Assembly: GCF_963678635.1 (NCBI RefSeq)
Contig: NC_087069.1
Coordinates: forward strand, 26,710,303-26,774,302
DNA from: Symsagittifera roscoffensis
Taxonomy: Eukaryota > Xenacoelomorpha > Acoela > Convolutidae
Reading direction: 5' to 3'
Length of the DNA stretch: 64,000 nt
Under the pieces are notes generated by a model. It had not been told where the DNA came from and did no database searches. It worked only from the letters and a program-made list of their open reading frames with translations. Both the position numbers and the translations under genes were made by a program. Positions 42,201 through 54,120 of this stretch are shown one piece after another; within the stretch, counting starts at the first letter, position 1; the number at the start of each line of letters is the position of its first letter.

Positions 42201-43190
42201 AAGTTTGTGTCACATTTAAAATAACTCAAAACGTATTTTCAAAACTAACCTTAAGGTGGGCGTAAGAGTAATAAAAATAATTTTTGTGATGTGAACTGTA
42301 TAAGGAGATTAAAACTGATAAACTAAAAGGGGGTGATGGTTTGGAACGTTTAAGATTTTGACTTAAAAGTGTAGGTGGGTGGGCAGTGGTGCTCATAAGA
42401 GGTGAGCCAATGATAACACCGAGGGCATAAATTTGGGTGACCTGTAAGTGATAAATAGAAGTTTTGATGCAGGCATTCGCCCGGGCCGGGGAGGCATAAT
42501 CCAAAAAGGACTAAACAACGCTTTGTTGGTTAGAAGCAGTGTATCTTAGACTGAGCCAAAGATAAACCTGCTATTGCCTTCAGAACTTTACTGCATATCT
42601 TGTACAGTGGGTTGCAAAGCTCAGAATAGGGTCAAAAGTAATTCTAATTTTTTTTGGATTTTTGTTAAAAGGGAGAGGCTCGTTGTTTAAAAAGACAGCT
42701 GGAGTTTGTTTAAAATTTTGTTGTAAGACCAAAGCAAGTTAGTTGATCTTCTAGAGAATGTAAAATCTAGCTTAAAAGTGGGAGAAAACTAAAAAAAAAT
42801 GATGCAGAACTGCATTTATCCAATTGCTGCCCCACTTTTGGGGCTTTTTGCCGGGGGAGGGAAACCATCAGCGTATGAGTCGAGGCAAAAAATTTGAGGT
42901 GGGGGGGGGGCGAGTGGTGTCATGGACCAAAAAGTTTAAAATAGTCGGTGATAAAATAGGGTCCTGGTGAACACCACACTGAGCAATTCTGCGCGGGGTT
43001 AGTTGGGTCTGAAAAAAGTGATGCTATGCGTGATTAATTGTTTCTTAAAAGTAGCAGTGATAAAACCACCAAACTCTTGCAGCGGTGTGTCATGAATGAG
43101 TTTCACTAGTGTTCCTTTACAACATATCAAACGCTTTTGAGAAATCAAGTATGGCAGGAACAGTACGTTAGGGAGGGAGGTTTTGATTGA
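42201..43190 (-). pseudogene. Jockey-like reverse transcriptase relic
   Basis: On the minus strand, pieces in several frames line up with a non-LTR RT: AILDFSKAFD (motif A, near 43150), RIAQCGVHQDPILSP (motif B, near 42990), FNKNPKKIRITFDPILSFATH (post-palm region, near 42640) and frame 42226-42504 with LDYASPARANACIKTSIYHLQVTQIYALGVIIGSPLMSTTAH, typical of Jockey-like C-termini. Multiple stops and indels; motif C cannot be found intact. GC is higher than in flanking DNA. Confidence 0.6.
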
Positions 43191-44160
43191 AGCCACCAGT
43201 AATAAAAAAATTAAAGAATTGGGAGTGCGGTAGTGGTGAAATGAATTGACATTGATGTGTGGAACCCCAAAGTCCGGTGGTGTGTGGACTTTGGGAGTTG
43301 ATTTGTTAAAAAGATAAACTTAATAGTATGATTTAATAGTTGTAAAGTAAACACATTTTTTTGAACGTTTTTAAACGAATTTGCTACATAGTTTTTGAGA
43401 TTATATTTAGCCAGCAGAATGTAAGAGCTTGCCTACCTACAGCAGGCCTTGATCTTTTTACGGAGGATCAGTGCGGCAATCACAAGTCTAGAGAAGTTTA
43501 CGCCATTTTTTTTTGTCTTTTGCTGCCTGATTTTTCAGTTAGATGTTGAAACGGAGTTATGAGAGTACTGCGCGTTTTTCAGGGGCCATTTTTTGTGGCG
43601 GTCGCGGTCTCTTTTAATAGCAAGAGAAGCTGACTCCGGAGAAGAAGGCGGGGTGTAGTGGCTGCAACTGTCGGTGGAATTAGGGCGGCGTGCTACCCTG
43701 AGCACCAAATCCCTGAAGAGTTTCTTCCCGGACACAACCATAGAGGTAGTCCCCGAAAGAGGAAACTCGCCTCAATCTCCTCAGTAAATTGCCGCTAATC
43801 ATCCCTGAAGCAATTTATATATATAAATATTTTTGGAAAAAGTGTATATTGTTTTGAATAATTTGATAAGTTTGGGGAGGTGGTCGGAGCCTAGGTATTA
43901 GATTGAAGTTCAGAAGGCATCAGTTTGGTGTTCGTTAGAAAAAAGGTCGAATAGTTTGTGGGATTAGTCAATGGAGGGTCCTGGGAGTGAGTAGGGTGGG
44001 CCACTATGCGCGAAACGATCGATATTGTGCAGTTTGAGGAACTTGTTACTCGGAGATTAGAAGTGGCTCTTGTTCCGGGAGAGGTAAGGCGTACGTATGG
44101 GGTGCAGTAAAACCGCAGTGATGGTCATCTAAAATTTCAAGGCGCTGCATTTAAAACCCA
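43191..44160. other. No firm feature; short basic minus-strand ORF
   Basis: Frame 43535-43741 (minus, 68 codons) is R/K/S-rich and unidentified. Otherwise AT-rich sequence without recognisable elements. Confidence 0.3.
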
Positions 44161-45000
44161 ATTTTGAAGAACATCAGCAACTCGTTGGAGACTCTTCACG
44201 AAATAATGGCAACGCTAGATCAAAAAAAACTACAGGGCCGGACGGGCTCGCGACAACCTTTTTCCAGAAAAAATGGTAGACAAATGGCAGTCACTCTGAA
44301 GAATTTTTTTCTAAAAACTATGAAACGCATCAGGAAAGTACCTATCAGATAGAATCTGGCGGTGGTACCACCAGCGTGCAAAAAAAAGAGATAGGCGTAA
44401 AACAGAAAACTATCGACATGTAGCGCTCCCAATTTCACTGTTAAAGTTTCTGAAATGTTATCATTCTATAACGATTTGTACGATCATTTTGCAGAGCCTT
44501 CAACCTCAAGCCAGCATGGTTCGGGAACCATCGCTTCCTCCGACCCATGGGATGGGGACTTGACGCCACTCGCAACCTTGCGAGCAAGGCAGTCGAATCC
44601 ACCACTTGAAGAGGACGTCGTTTGGATCATCTCCCTGTTTCTAAATTAATCGCACGTCTGCATGTGCGACCTCTCTCTCCTAATATATTTTGCCTCTAGT
44701 GTCAACAGCTTAGTTTTGTTTCCCGACTTATCGATAAATTTGCCTAATGGTTATAATCAACTCAGTAGCGTTAGCGTTTTTGTTCTGGGACTTCCCGAAC
44801 AGGGCGAAAATAATGCGAGAGCAACTGTCATCAACCATGTTCATCGAGCGACAGCTGGGAGACTTTCACCACGAATTCAGCCGAGAGGCGAGTGGAAAAA
44901 TCGCGGTGCCAGTAGCCTTACTTTATGCAGACGCACCTTTTAACCAGACAGAATTCACCTGATTGACGATGGCCCGAATAATTTCATACATCTTGCCAAA
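44160..45000 (+). pseudogene. Second Jockey-like RT relic
   Basis: Text resembling RT regions 0-2 in shifting frames: LKTMKRIRKVPI, AVVPP..KK, ENYRHVAL (NYRPVSL), then YNDLYDHFAEPSTSSQHG (the QHGF block). Further down LLYAD near 44930 could be a decayed motif C. Motifs A and B are not recognisable. Strongly mutated. Confidence 0.45.
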
Positions 45001-45219
45001 TGCAAAAATGTTTATTCGAATTAAGACAAAAAACTGAACGAAGCGGGAAACACGAAGATGATAACTTGTCAACCAAACAGTTGTCAGTGTGGAAATCTGT
45101 GAAACAATCCATGTCAGTAAATCAGTGGGTACGCTTAGTATCGATTTTCCAATGCTTCTTTCAGATGCCACCGTTAGACGAGTACTAAATATTCTTTCCT
45201 CTTTCTTTTTCAAATAGAA

Positions 45220-45530
45220 ACAATGGTTCATGTTTGCAAGAGCGGTAAATTGATTATCGAAGAAAATTTTTAAAAAAGGTCACTCAATCTCATGGAACTG
45301 CCACTGTACATCTAACAACTGACTGTGCTGCTCTACCACATGTTGCCTAAAACAATATACGGTAGTGGAAGTGAATGCAATTTTGTTGTGTCACAATTGT
45401 GCAGAGAATAATGAACGCGATAAGTTAAGAAACAGCAGTATAGAGAAAACGAATTTAGGAGCAAACTTACAAAACTTAGAAGAAAATTACAATAATACGT
45501 GACAAGAAAAATGAAGAAGTATAGAATAAG
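45220..45530 (+). pseudogene. Relic of PHD-type CR1 ORF1
   Basis: Starts MVHVCKSGK, then in another frame VHLTTDCAALPHVA, then VEVNAILLCHNCAENNERDKLR and a coiled-coil-like stretch. These match the ORF1 at 2184-3080 segment for segment (H-x4-C, NAMLLCNTC, QNNERD). One zinc cysteine is lost and stops follow. Confidence 0.55.
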
Positions 45531-45569
45531 ACAGCTGAGAAAAATGAAATAATATATTCAATTGTATTG

Positions 45570-45960
45570 GAAGCAAAATCACAGAAGGAGGGCGGATTTA
45601 CAAAGCCGTCGATATACCAAAACGCAAGAACAAATTCTGATCAGAACTGATCAGTAACCTACCGCTAGAAGCAAGAGACAGAATCCTGTGGTCCTCAGAA
45701 AACATCTTGAACCTCAACAATGCAGCCAAAAAAACTGAAATAACAACGAGTACTGCTTTCCCATCAACAACACCTGCACGGCATTTCCTCGATACGAGCA
45801 CAGACTATGAGCCATCGCAGGGATGCCGCCGAGAAAATAGGTAGAGGGCAGAAGCGTTCGCAGTGGAACATAAGGAGACAAACGACGACCAGTCAGTGAT
45901 ATGGTACTGTTGGGGTTGTGTTTTTTCAGCCGAGAGCCACATAATTTTAAGTGCTTGAGG
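45570..45960 (+). pseudogene. Possible gag-like relic
   Basis: One frame reads LISNLPLEARDRILWSS and, later, WYCWGC...SH, recalling a gag-type segment and a damaged zinc knuckle (CxxC...H). The similarity is short. It may simply be the continuation of the ORF1 relic. Confidence 0.2.
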
Positions 45961-47600
45961 CCTGTAAAACGGAGATGAACGCATTATTGCTGCTACGATC
46001 GCTCGTTAGAATGGTTTTTTTTAGAACAGTTGGAAACGTGTGTTAGATTATCTAAAATTTTTGAAAAGGTTTAACAGTAGTATTCTGAGAAATAAATTTT
46101 GAGAAAATGTCACAATGACGAAATTTTAACAGATTTTCTACAGTTTCGCATGCCTGATAAAGTTGTTTATGATCAACAGTTGCACAGCTTTCAAATAAAA
46201 TTCTTGGGGTTCTAATTGAGGTAAACAACTGCGATTACTAGGAAGGCATCAGATGGTATCTTAGCTTAGGCAAGGAAGGTAGTAAAAAGAGGTATAAATG
46301 AAAAACGCCGGCCTTCGGTAATATTCGACCTAAACCTGCAAGCAAGGTGTAATTCTTAAATCAAAAGTCTAAAAACAACAAAATTATCAAAAGTTTTTTA
46401 AAAAAATCAAACACATTATTCAAAAAAGTTTATATCTCAAACTTTTAAATAACGTCTAATATGCAATCATTTATTTGAATAAATTCACGTCAATTTTTTT
46501 CTGAGTTTTTTAATATTATTCCTAATTTTCTGCTTTCAAATTTTTAATTACACTTTTATAGTAACGCCAATATGTTAGATTTTCATTATCTGTTAACTTT
46601 TCAGTCGAAACTTTCCAAATATGGAACTATAGCTTCAGTGTCAGAACCCTGCTTTTAAAATCGTCACGCGCGTTGATTCTTTGCTTATTTTTTTTTCTTA
46701 TTTTCAACGCTTCTAAAATTAAAAATTTTTTAATGGTCTGGTCATTGCTCTTCCAACCTAACTGTGAACAATGTTTAATTTTTGTAGCGTGCTTGCAACA
46801 TATTGGCTTTTATTGCCCCATCATTGCACCATCAGCATTAGGACATTATATTCTCTTGTCATTGAGTTAACGCACTCCTATCCCTATATTTTAAGAGCCT
46901 CTACACTTTTTTGTATTCCTCAGTTTTAGTGGTCAAACGCAAGTGAATTTTCATAGGCATGTAACGATTTTTATCACTGAGCACAAAAACTTCTGATTAT
47001 TTTGCAATATCACTTTATCAGCACCGACGGGCTCCTTGTCATTTTATCGGTCAAGATCAAGTTCATCAAATATGCGACTCTGCCTGGATTCAAAATATCA
47101 ACTATCCTGAATAACTGTGCAACTGAAGCTCCTCCAAACTCAGTTGTCAACGTGCTCCATGAGGTTTTAAAAAATTTGCAGCAGCCTTGCCAAGGTTTCT
47201 CCTAGTATCAAGTGCGGTCTTCAAAATGGTGACTTCTGTATGCTCAATCCTGGCTGCTTCATGCATGCTTTAATAAACGACCGTGACTCAATTCCAAGAC
47301 TCATGATGAAAGATTCGTTGTTGCATTGTTCTTCTGGATATCCAGTAACCTTGATGTTTTGTCATGTGCATTGCCCGCTAATTTTAGCTTGAAATTTCTC
47401 ATGGATTAAACATTAAGTCAATCGTCAAAAATCAAAAGTCAATCGTCTTTATTTCACAGCTGATCGGAAGATTTGAACTGTGCCGAAATTAACATGCGTT
47501 TGATAGGTCTATGTCACAACAAAACCCGGTGATCGTTCTCTCCGCATTAGGCGGCCTGCCGTTTTCTTCGACTTGGGGGATCTCCCACAGTTGTAGTTCA
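45961..47600. other. No recognised feature
   Basis: AT-rich sequence. Small plus-strand frames near 46673 and 47002 contain no motif I recognise. Confidence 0.45.
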
Positions 47601-47616
47601 GTTGGGTCCAAAATCG

Positions 47617-48154
47617 TCACTCTTGCTTATCCTCCCTTCTTCGGCATCTCAGTGGTTTGGCTGAACGCCCAATGCATACACAACTCCATCCAGAAAACAC
47701 ACGAGGGACCTCTCTCTGAGACGCTAGGGTTTTCGCCAGAGCCACCGGTAAAATCTCTTCAGTTACTTGTTCCTTCAACGCTTTTTTCTTCTGCATGTCT
47801 CTTTTTCGCGTCAAGTAGAACTTTTTCCACTTGTCGCGGTCTTCTTTCATCCTGCTGAAACTCTTTCTGAAAATCTCCATTTTGATTTTTGTACCCGCAA
47901 AATCATCCACTGTTTTCTCAGTCTGCGTTCAGCCTTGTTCCGCTCTCGCTCTTTTTGGTGTCACTGGTAACATCATTGCTTGCTGAACACGATGACGCAG
48001 CTTCGACCTCCTTTTCTTGATGCTTACTTCTGACATCAGGGCGTGGTCTGTTAGAGATGTGCATACCTCCTGGCGCGTATAATCGATTATTGACGAGCTC
48101 ACTTTTATTCGCCAAATTGTTTTCTGAGAGTACTCCATTACTCCGCATCGTCAT
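47617..48154 (-). CDS. Hypothetical protein fragments, possibly two exons
   Basis: Frames 47918-48154 and 47617-47910 on the minus strand. The second is highly charged (KEDRDKWKKFYLTRKRDMQKKK), likely helical and possibly coiled coil. A CAG just before its reading frame (GGCTGAACGCAG) could act as a splice acceptor, and one TGA separates the frames otherwise. Composition is more gene-like than in flanking DNA. No family recognised. Confidence 0.25.
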
Positions 48155-48229
48155 TTGTGCATTCGGCTGATCTAGAGCACTCTGCTTTCCTTAGGCGACC
48201 CCCATTGGGACCTCCATGGGGCGGTTTCT

Positions 48230-48790
48230 CTCTACTAAATTGTTAATTTCTTACCTAGTCAGAGAGGCACGCGCAAAATATCAGGGGCCATGTGTTGCCT
48301 CCCTTTCGACCTGGTCATCAGAAAACACAATTTTTATCCTCGCTTCCGTGACCTGGCTGGAGTTACTGGTAGTTACTTCCATAAAATCTCAATAATTTAT
48401 ACTTGCCCAATTTGGCTGATAAAGTTGTTTTATGACTCATATCCGCAGTGATGAAGATTGCGCATGCTCGCTCGATATATTCAAAACCGCTGTTGATGAG
48501 CACTAGATTCAATGAGTACTCATTAAACAGGTAAAATATGAACATAACAGTATCCCTTAGAACGGTTTCTTAGGGTTAAAAAACTGACCCCAAGTCTTTT
48601 TCTATCTCCAATTCATCTTTTTCTACCTCCAATTCACCTATTTATGTTACATTTTCGTTCTTAACTAATAAACTTTTAGTGTAGGTACTTCTTATTCCCA
48701 CTACTCGGAAGGTTCACCGTCCATCACCCTTCTGTTATTAAACCTAATGGAATTCGACTCTGGAAATAATAATGATCCAAGCACCATGAC
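48230..48790. repeat. Ancient direct repeat, copy A
   Basis: Diverged but colinear with 48990-49460: TGTGTTGCCTCCCTTTCGACCTGGTCA matches TGTGCTGCCTTTCTTTCACCCTGGTCA; both continue through AATTTGGCTGA, GATGAGCACTAG / GGTGAGCACTAG, AGGGTAAAAT, CTCCAATTCAC and GACTCTGGAA. Family unknown. Confidence 0.65.
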
Positions 48791-48989
48791 CGCCTAAGCT
48801 CTTTTTCTGCTTAAAAATAAAAAAATTCATTCCAGCGTATGCTGAAGAATTTTTTCTTGTGCAGGTAAACTTCGACAACTGTGTTTGAAAAAATTTCATG
48901 TTTTAGTGCATATAATTCTTGTGGTTGCAAACAACGACTATTAGATCCTTTACCCGAATTGAAGGAGTATTCGCTCCTCTCTCTTCTAA

Positions 48990-49460
48990 GAAATCTCCTA
49001 ATTAGTCAGAAATAAAATCAAAATCTCAGTGCCTATGTGCTGCCTTTCTTTCACCCTGGTCACCGGTATTTTTTTTCCTGGCATTTGTGACTGCTACGTC
49101 TTCAACTCTGTCTTTGCTTTCATAAAAGTCATGAAGTTTTCTCTCCTAAATTTGGCTGACATTCCTGTCATAATACTCATATTCGCAATAAAACCGCTAT
49201 CGGTGAGCACTAGTTAGGACGAAAACTCAATAAATAGGGTAAAATAAGAATCTAATATTCTCCCTCAGAACGATTTCTAGGGGCCCTGATCTGATTCTGC
49301 CTCCAATTCACGTGTTTCTCAAATTTTTTTCTCAATTGATAATTTTCCGGAGTGGTTAAGTCTTTTTCCCACTTCCCAGACTTCAATCTTCTTCGTCCAT
49401 TATGAAATGTCAATGGGGTGCGACTCTGGAATGATTAATGGTCCATCATGGGCGGTCAGG
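48990..49460. repeat. Ancient direct repeat, copy B
   Basis: Partner of 48230-48790, separated by about 200 bases of other sequence; substitutions and indels are frequent, so it is an old duplication or two insertions of one family. Confidence 0.65.
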
Positions 49461-50600
49461 GAGGAGTAGTTTTTTCATGCTTTCGCGATCCACATCTTGA
49501 AGTGTAATATTGGTTTTGTGGCTCCGTTTTGTCAGCTAGTTTAGCCATTCCCGTATTCGTAATGTTCTGAATATCTGCTCGTATGAATTTTGTAATTCGA
49601 CATCCAACTCAGTCTCTGGCCGTCGGCGATTCTCAACCAATGCTGGTATTTCTTCTAGACCCTGCAATTATTTGTTCAAAACTTCAGAGCCATCATATGA
49701 TTTACAAAATTGACCATTTTGAAGTAAGTTTCTAAGTGAGGGGTCAGCACGGGGGTCTCCCGCTGCTGTTTTGTGGGGCCTGAATCCAAAAAAGCAGATC
49801 TGGTTCAATGTTTTTCGGAACTTCATCATGTTTTGGATCCTTTCAGTCAACCATTTCATACCTTGATTACCTCATTGGGCGTTAATCCAATGGCAGCTTT
49901 GCTTTATCTTATTCGGAGGCTTCATTTTTATCAGTTTTTCTCTTGTGCCTGTTTTGTTGAATTCTTACACAGGATCCATCATCAGGTAGCCACCATTTTC
50001 TTTTCTCCGGGGATTCACGAACCACTTGAAGAGGGATTGTGGGATTTGATGCTCTCAAAATGTGTGGCTCGGCCCCAATTATGACTGTATAATCGGCCCT
50101 GTTGATGCACCCACTTGTCATGAATGGCTCAATTACATTTTTTTATCAAGTTTTCGGTTTCCTTTGAAAAAATCACGTTCCGGAACACCTCGATATAATC
50201 CCACGCTGATTATAATTTCGCACATACTCTTGGCTTACATGTTTTTTGTCTGGCTTGAGCCTGCTGCGTGTTTCTTCTGCACAGGTCAATCATTTCTCCT
50301 CTTGTTCATTTTACATCCCTCAAAGAGACCGCACGGTGACAGTTTTTTAACTTTGTACTCGAAAGAGAAGAATTTAGGAATTGAGCCTTCTCGTGCCCTG
50401 TTAGCATCATAAGAAGGCCAATCAATTTTGTGAGCGTTGTGTGCTATGTTAGGCTTCCTAGACCTGTGGCAAATGTCTATTGCAATCCGTCCTGTATTGG
50501 GAGCAGCTTCGAAAACAAGCTTACACCCCCAGCATACAGACCAAAGTCCAAAATAAAAACTTAGAAAACTCACTTTATTATGTTTTGATTTTCATTTGAT
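49461..50600 (-). other. Unidentified weak ORFs
   Basis: Minus-strand frames 50286-50573, 49909-50121 and 49668-49859 are longer than expected in AT-rich DNA and could be pieces of one decayed gene. The first has a CWGC pair and HNAHKIDWPSYDANRAREGS; the second GCINRADYTVIIG. I do not recognise the family. Confidence 0.25.
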
Positions 50601-52334
50601 AATCCATAGTTTTGTTCAAATGATACACTCAAAAGTAGGGGTTCTAAGACTTTTGTTAGGGCAGAAATTTTTGAAAATTCTCAAAACAACAGGTTCTTTT
50701 TGGTCAACCAAACTCTTGTTTAGAGGTCTCTAAAGCAGTATAAAGACCATTTTTGGTAAAATGTCTGTTTGTTGAGGACCACTTCATAAGGCCTAGACCA
50801 ATGAATTTAGTTTTTGACGAATCTTCCTCAAAATTATTGTATTATTAAGGAACAGTTTTGATGCATTATAATATTTGATTTATCTTCCGTTCTGGTACAT
50901 ATCAACGCCTCCAGTTCTAGATCAAATTTTTGTCAGGCTTAACTATTATGTCCAAATTTTTATCGATAAATAATAAATTAAATAAAAATGAAACGAATAA
51001 AGTTATTAGTTTTGTTCTACATCCTTCTAGCGCATCGAACAAGACAGACCGGGGATCATCAAGGGTCAGAAAACTGCAAGTTCCTTTATTTTAGTTAGTT
51101 ACAATGGTCAAGGGCTAGCTTAAATGGTAACATTGGTTCACTCGATGCCATTGAGTAATATAGGGTAAAACACGGAAACTACACTTTTTGCTGGAGGTTG
51201 AGGGGTAGAGCAATTCATCTTTTGAACAAACATTGATATCTAACCTGAAATTGAAACGGGTGCAACAGATGAGCCATGAGTCATAACCGATGAACCATAA
51301 GCGTCAGCCGAATCTAGATTCCGTTAAATTTTGTATGAATTTTCTATGAAAAGCATTTTTTTCATAGACTTCATATATGAAACTGTATGATAAGCATTTT
51401 TCTTCTATGGATGTCAACCCGGGAGACCATGGACGCTGAAACGATAGGGGAAGGCTAAGGAGCAAGGGAGCGCGAGGTGAATCCTAAAATCCCTAAAGGA
51501 TGATATTTGGATGGTTCGCGACACAGTTATCGCATTCATATGTCAACATTAGAGATTAAATGAAAAATGTGCAGCTTAAAAGACAGAAGGAAATGCAAGC
51601 TATCCAGCTTGCTTCTAATTACGGTGAGAATATAGTCAAGGCAAATAATGGGTGCACCAAGGTGAACTTTGTACTGGTGAGAAATGTGAGAAGCGATTGC
51701 GTTCAAAGACGATCTCTTCCACGCTCAAAAACACAGAATATCTAAAAGAGAAGCACACAGAGCCCAATAAAAACAAACTGTGTCGATTGCAGATTTCCCA
51801 GAAAATCTAGAAATTACTCGGACACCCCTAGCCAGATCTTAACAGATTTTGTTTTGAAACATACCTCGAGCACGGTCAAAATATAACTCGAACAAAAATA
51901 CCGATTTTTCCTCGTTAATTTTTTAAAGAAATTAGTTTTTTTTCCAAATATGAACATATTTTTAAACATTTTTGACTCAAATTGCTTACCAGTATTCCAA
52001 GAGATTAAGATTAAAAGTAGTTCATCTCAATACGGCAATTAAATTGCAAATAGCTCTCATCATTTCCTTTTGTTAAGAAACGAATCATCAAATATTAGTC
52101 GAAGATGATAAAAAAAAACGTTTAAGTTTGATAACTCATGTTGTATTTCAGTCGAAACATCGCTTCGATCAACATCGCAAAAGCAAAAATTACAATGTTT
52201 AAATTTCATAACTCAGGTTGTTTCAAAGTTGAAACGTTCGATCGAGAATGGTCGAAACATCTATTGCTTGGGTCGAGCACGGCCGCGCACATTCGTTTCA
52301 GCCAAGCATGGTGAAAACCTACCGATTTTTGGTC
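50601..52334. other. No recognised feature
   Basis: AT-rich; a small frame at 51560-51745 is unremarkable. From about 52230 the word GGTCGA/GGTCGAAAC recurs, leading into the duplicated unit at 52335. Confidence 0.4.
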
Positions 52335-52919
52335 GGTCAAGGTCGAAACTTACTGAAATTTGGTCGAGACGGTCAAAGCATACCAATTTTTGGTCCAGAC
52401 GGACGAGCAAAACATTAGTTGAGCACCTCGACCCGGTGGAAAGATTTTCGGATCCCAGCTAGTTGTCACCCTCAACAAGTACCTAGCGCCCACTTAGATG
52501 AAGAGGGCGTCCCTGCTTCTATATTCAGGAATGTGATTTGTGGAACAGACCAAAGTATAATTATGATTATTTGTTTGAATAAAACAGTTCTCACGCACTG
52601 GAGTTTCCTTAGTAAGAAATAGATCTCAATAAAAAACTATCGGGTAAATTTTGTCATTAAAACCCATATTTGTTGCAAATTCAGACTACAAAAACCAAAA
52701 CTTGGTCATTACAATCACCCAATTTAAAAATTTATTTCAGAACCAAATCTTTCGTAATCTCTAATTCTTATTTAGAATAGAATTGAAATCAATTTAATTT
52801 TCAAAAAAAAAGCTAAAATTGCACAAATTTTTGAACGGAGAACGTCTTACTCAAACACTGAACCTGCTCAAACTTATAACGCCCTTTAAACCTTAACCCG
52901 AGTCGAGATTTTTCACCTA

Positions 52920-53110
52920 ATTTGAAGCAAGATTTGAGAGGTTTGAGCGGTTTTTTTAGACAATTACGTTCAAAATCTTGCTTCAAAATGAGCGGTTTGA
53001 GCGGTTTTTGAACGGTTTATCTAAAAAAACCGCTCAAAAACCGCGCAAAATTTGAACGGTTTTGAGCGGTTTATCTAAAAAAACCGCTCAAAAACGGCGC
53101 AAGATTTTTT
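52920..53110. repeat. Interspersed GAGCGGTTT / AAACCGCTC repeats
   Basis: Alternating forward and reverse copies of the word TTTGAGCGGTTT with TCTAAAAAAACCGCTCAAAAACCGCGC, able to form several nested hairpins. Repeated at 54720-54890 in unit 2. Confidence 0.75.
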
Positions 53111-53120
53111 GATAAAAAGT

Positions 53121-53193
53121 AGACCACAGAGGGATTCGAATCCGCAATCTTCTGATTCGAAGCCAGACGCCTTGTCCTTTAGTCTATGAGGAC
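53121..53193 (-). tRNA. tRNA-Arg(UCG)-like sequence, probable pseudogene, copy 1
   Basis: On the minus strand a 73-base cloverleaf: anticodon stem TCTGG/TCAGA around loop CTTCGAA (anticodon TCG), five-base variable loop, T loop TTCGAAT. Mismatches: two in the acceptor stem (positions 2 and 5), one in the D stem and two in the T stem. The B box differs by one base from consensus. Probably a pseudogene or part of a repeat. Confidence 0.5.
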
Positions 53194-53337
53194 TTGCTGG
53201 AAGCTAATTATTCGCTGTATTTGTTCTACTGAATATGTTCAATGTTTTAGACATGCACAACAATTATACTGTCAGGATTTTTATTGTCAGTCTCTACAAA
53301 ATAACAAAAATAATCGATTATAAGATCGCACACCAAC

Positions 53338-53450
53338 TCCCCCCCCCCCCCCACCTCTTACTAGAGTTGATGTCCCCCACCCACCTCTTACTAGAGTTGA
53401 TGTCCCCCCTCACCTCTTACTAGAGTTGTTGTCCCTTACTAGATTAGATG
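53338..53450. repeat. C-rich minisatellite
   Basis: A long C run followed by three units of CACCTCTTACTAGAGTTGATGTCCCCC (about 29 bp). C-rich on the plus strand, directly before a G-rich array. Confidence 0.8.
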
Positions 53451-53459
53451 TCCCCTAAC

Positions 53460-53725
53460 TAGAGATAGAGGGGGAACGTCGTGGTTGGGGGTTTCATGGG
53501 GGGATGGTTAAACGTGAGGGGGTTACGTCGTGGGTTGGGGGGTACGTTGAGGGGGGATACGTTGGGGGGGGGGGGGTACGTTGGTGGGGGGGGGGTACGT
53601 TGGTGGGGTGGTTTGTTGGATGTTGGATAGGTTGAGGGGCTACGTTGGGGGGAGGGAGTACGTTGGTGGGGGGAGGGGGGGGGGGGGGGTATGTTGGGGC
53701 TGGGGGAGGGGGGTGGGGTTGTTGA
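53460..53725. repeat. G-rich minisatellite with many G runs
   Basis: Irregular GGGGTACGTTGGTGGGG units with dozens of G runs of four or more, enough for G-quadruplexes on the plus strand. The proline-rich minus-strand frames here are by-products. Confidence 0.8.
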
Positions 53726-53868
53726 CGTGAAGAGCTGGTCAAAAATGCTGTTTTTGGGCACTTTTTGGAAAATTACTACAAATTGGTCGCCCCTGGATGA
53801 ACGTGTTCGTTCGAGTTTTGCAGAGAAGAGAGAAGAGAAACGTTGAGTCTGGGACCTCGACCCGGGAA

Positions 53869-54120
53869 GACCGCTCAAAAACCGCTCAAATCTTGCTTGA
53901 AAAACCGTTCAAAAATCACCGCAAGAAATGAGCGGTTTTTGAGCGGTTTTTTAAGCAAGATTTGAGCGGTTTGAGCGGTTTTTCCAAAAAAACCGCCCAA
54001 ACCGCCCAAACCGCTCAAACCGCTCAAATCTTGCTGGAAAACCGCTCAAAAACCGCTCATTTCTTGCGGTGATTTTTGAACGGTTTTTCAAGCAAGAGTT
54101 GAGCGGTTTTTGAGCGGTCA
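53869..54120. repeat. Long inverted repeat of ACCGCTCAAA words, unit 1
   Basis: About 115-bp arms (roughly 53869-53985 and 54004-54120) are reverse complements with few differences, including AATCTTGCTTGAAAAACCG and CACCGCAAGAAATGAGCGG. The short centre has AAAAAAACCGCCCAAACC. One large hairpin could form. Confidence 0.75.

Larger units (their letters stand above)
52335..54115. repeat. 1.78-kb tandem repeat, unit 1
   Basis: Starts GGTCAAGGTCGAAAC; the next unit begins at 54116 with the same words (offset 1781). It contains ACCTCGACCCGG near both ends, a noncoding stretch with AATAAAAC, hairpin-forming AGCGGTTT repeats, a tRNA-Arg-like sequence, C-rich and G-rich minisatellites and a terminal long hairpin. 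Confidence 0.85.

Noticed and set aside
53459-53878. Proline-rich protein on the minus strand (and its copy at 55302-55529)
   Set aside because: It is the translation of the G-rich minisatellite; run lengths differ between the copies and shift the frames.
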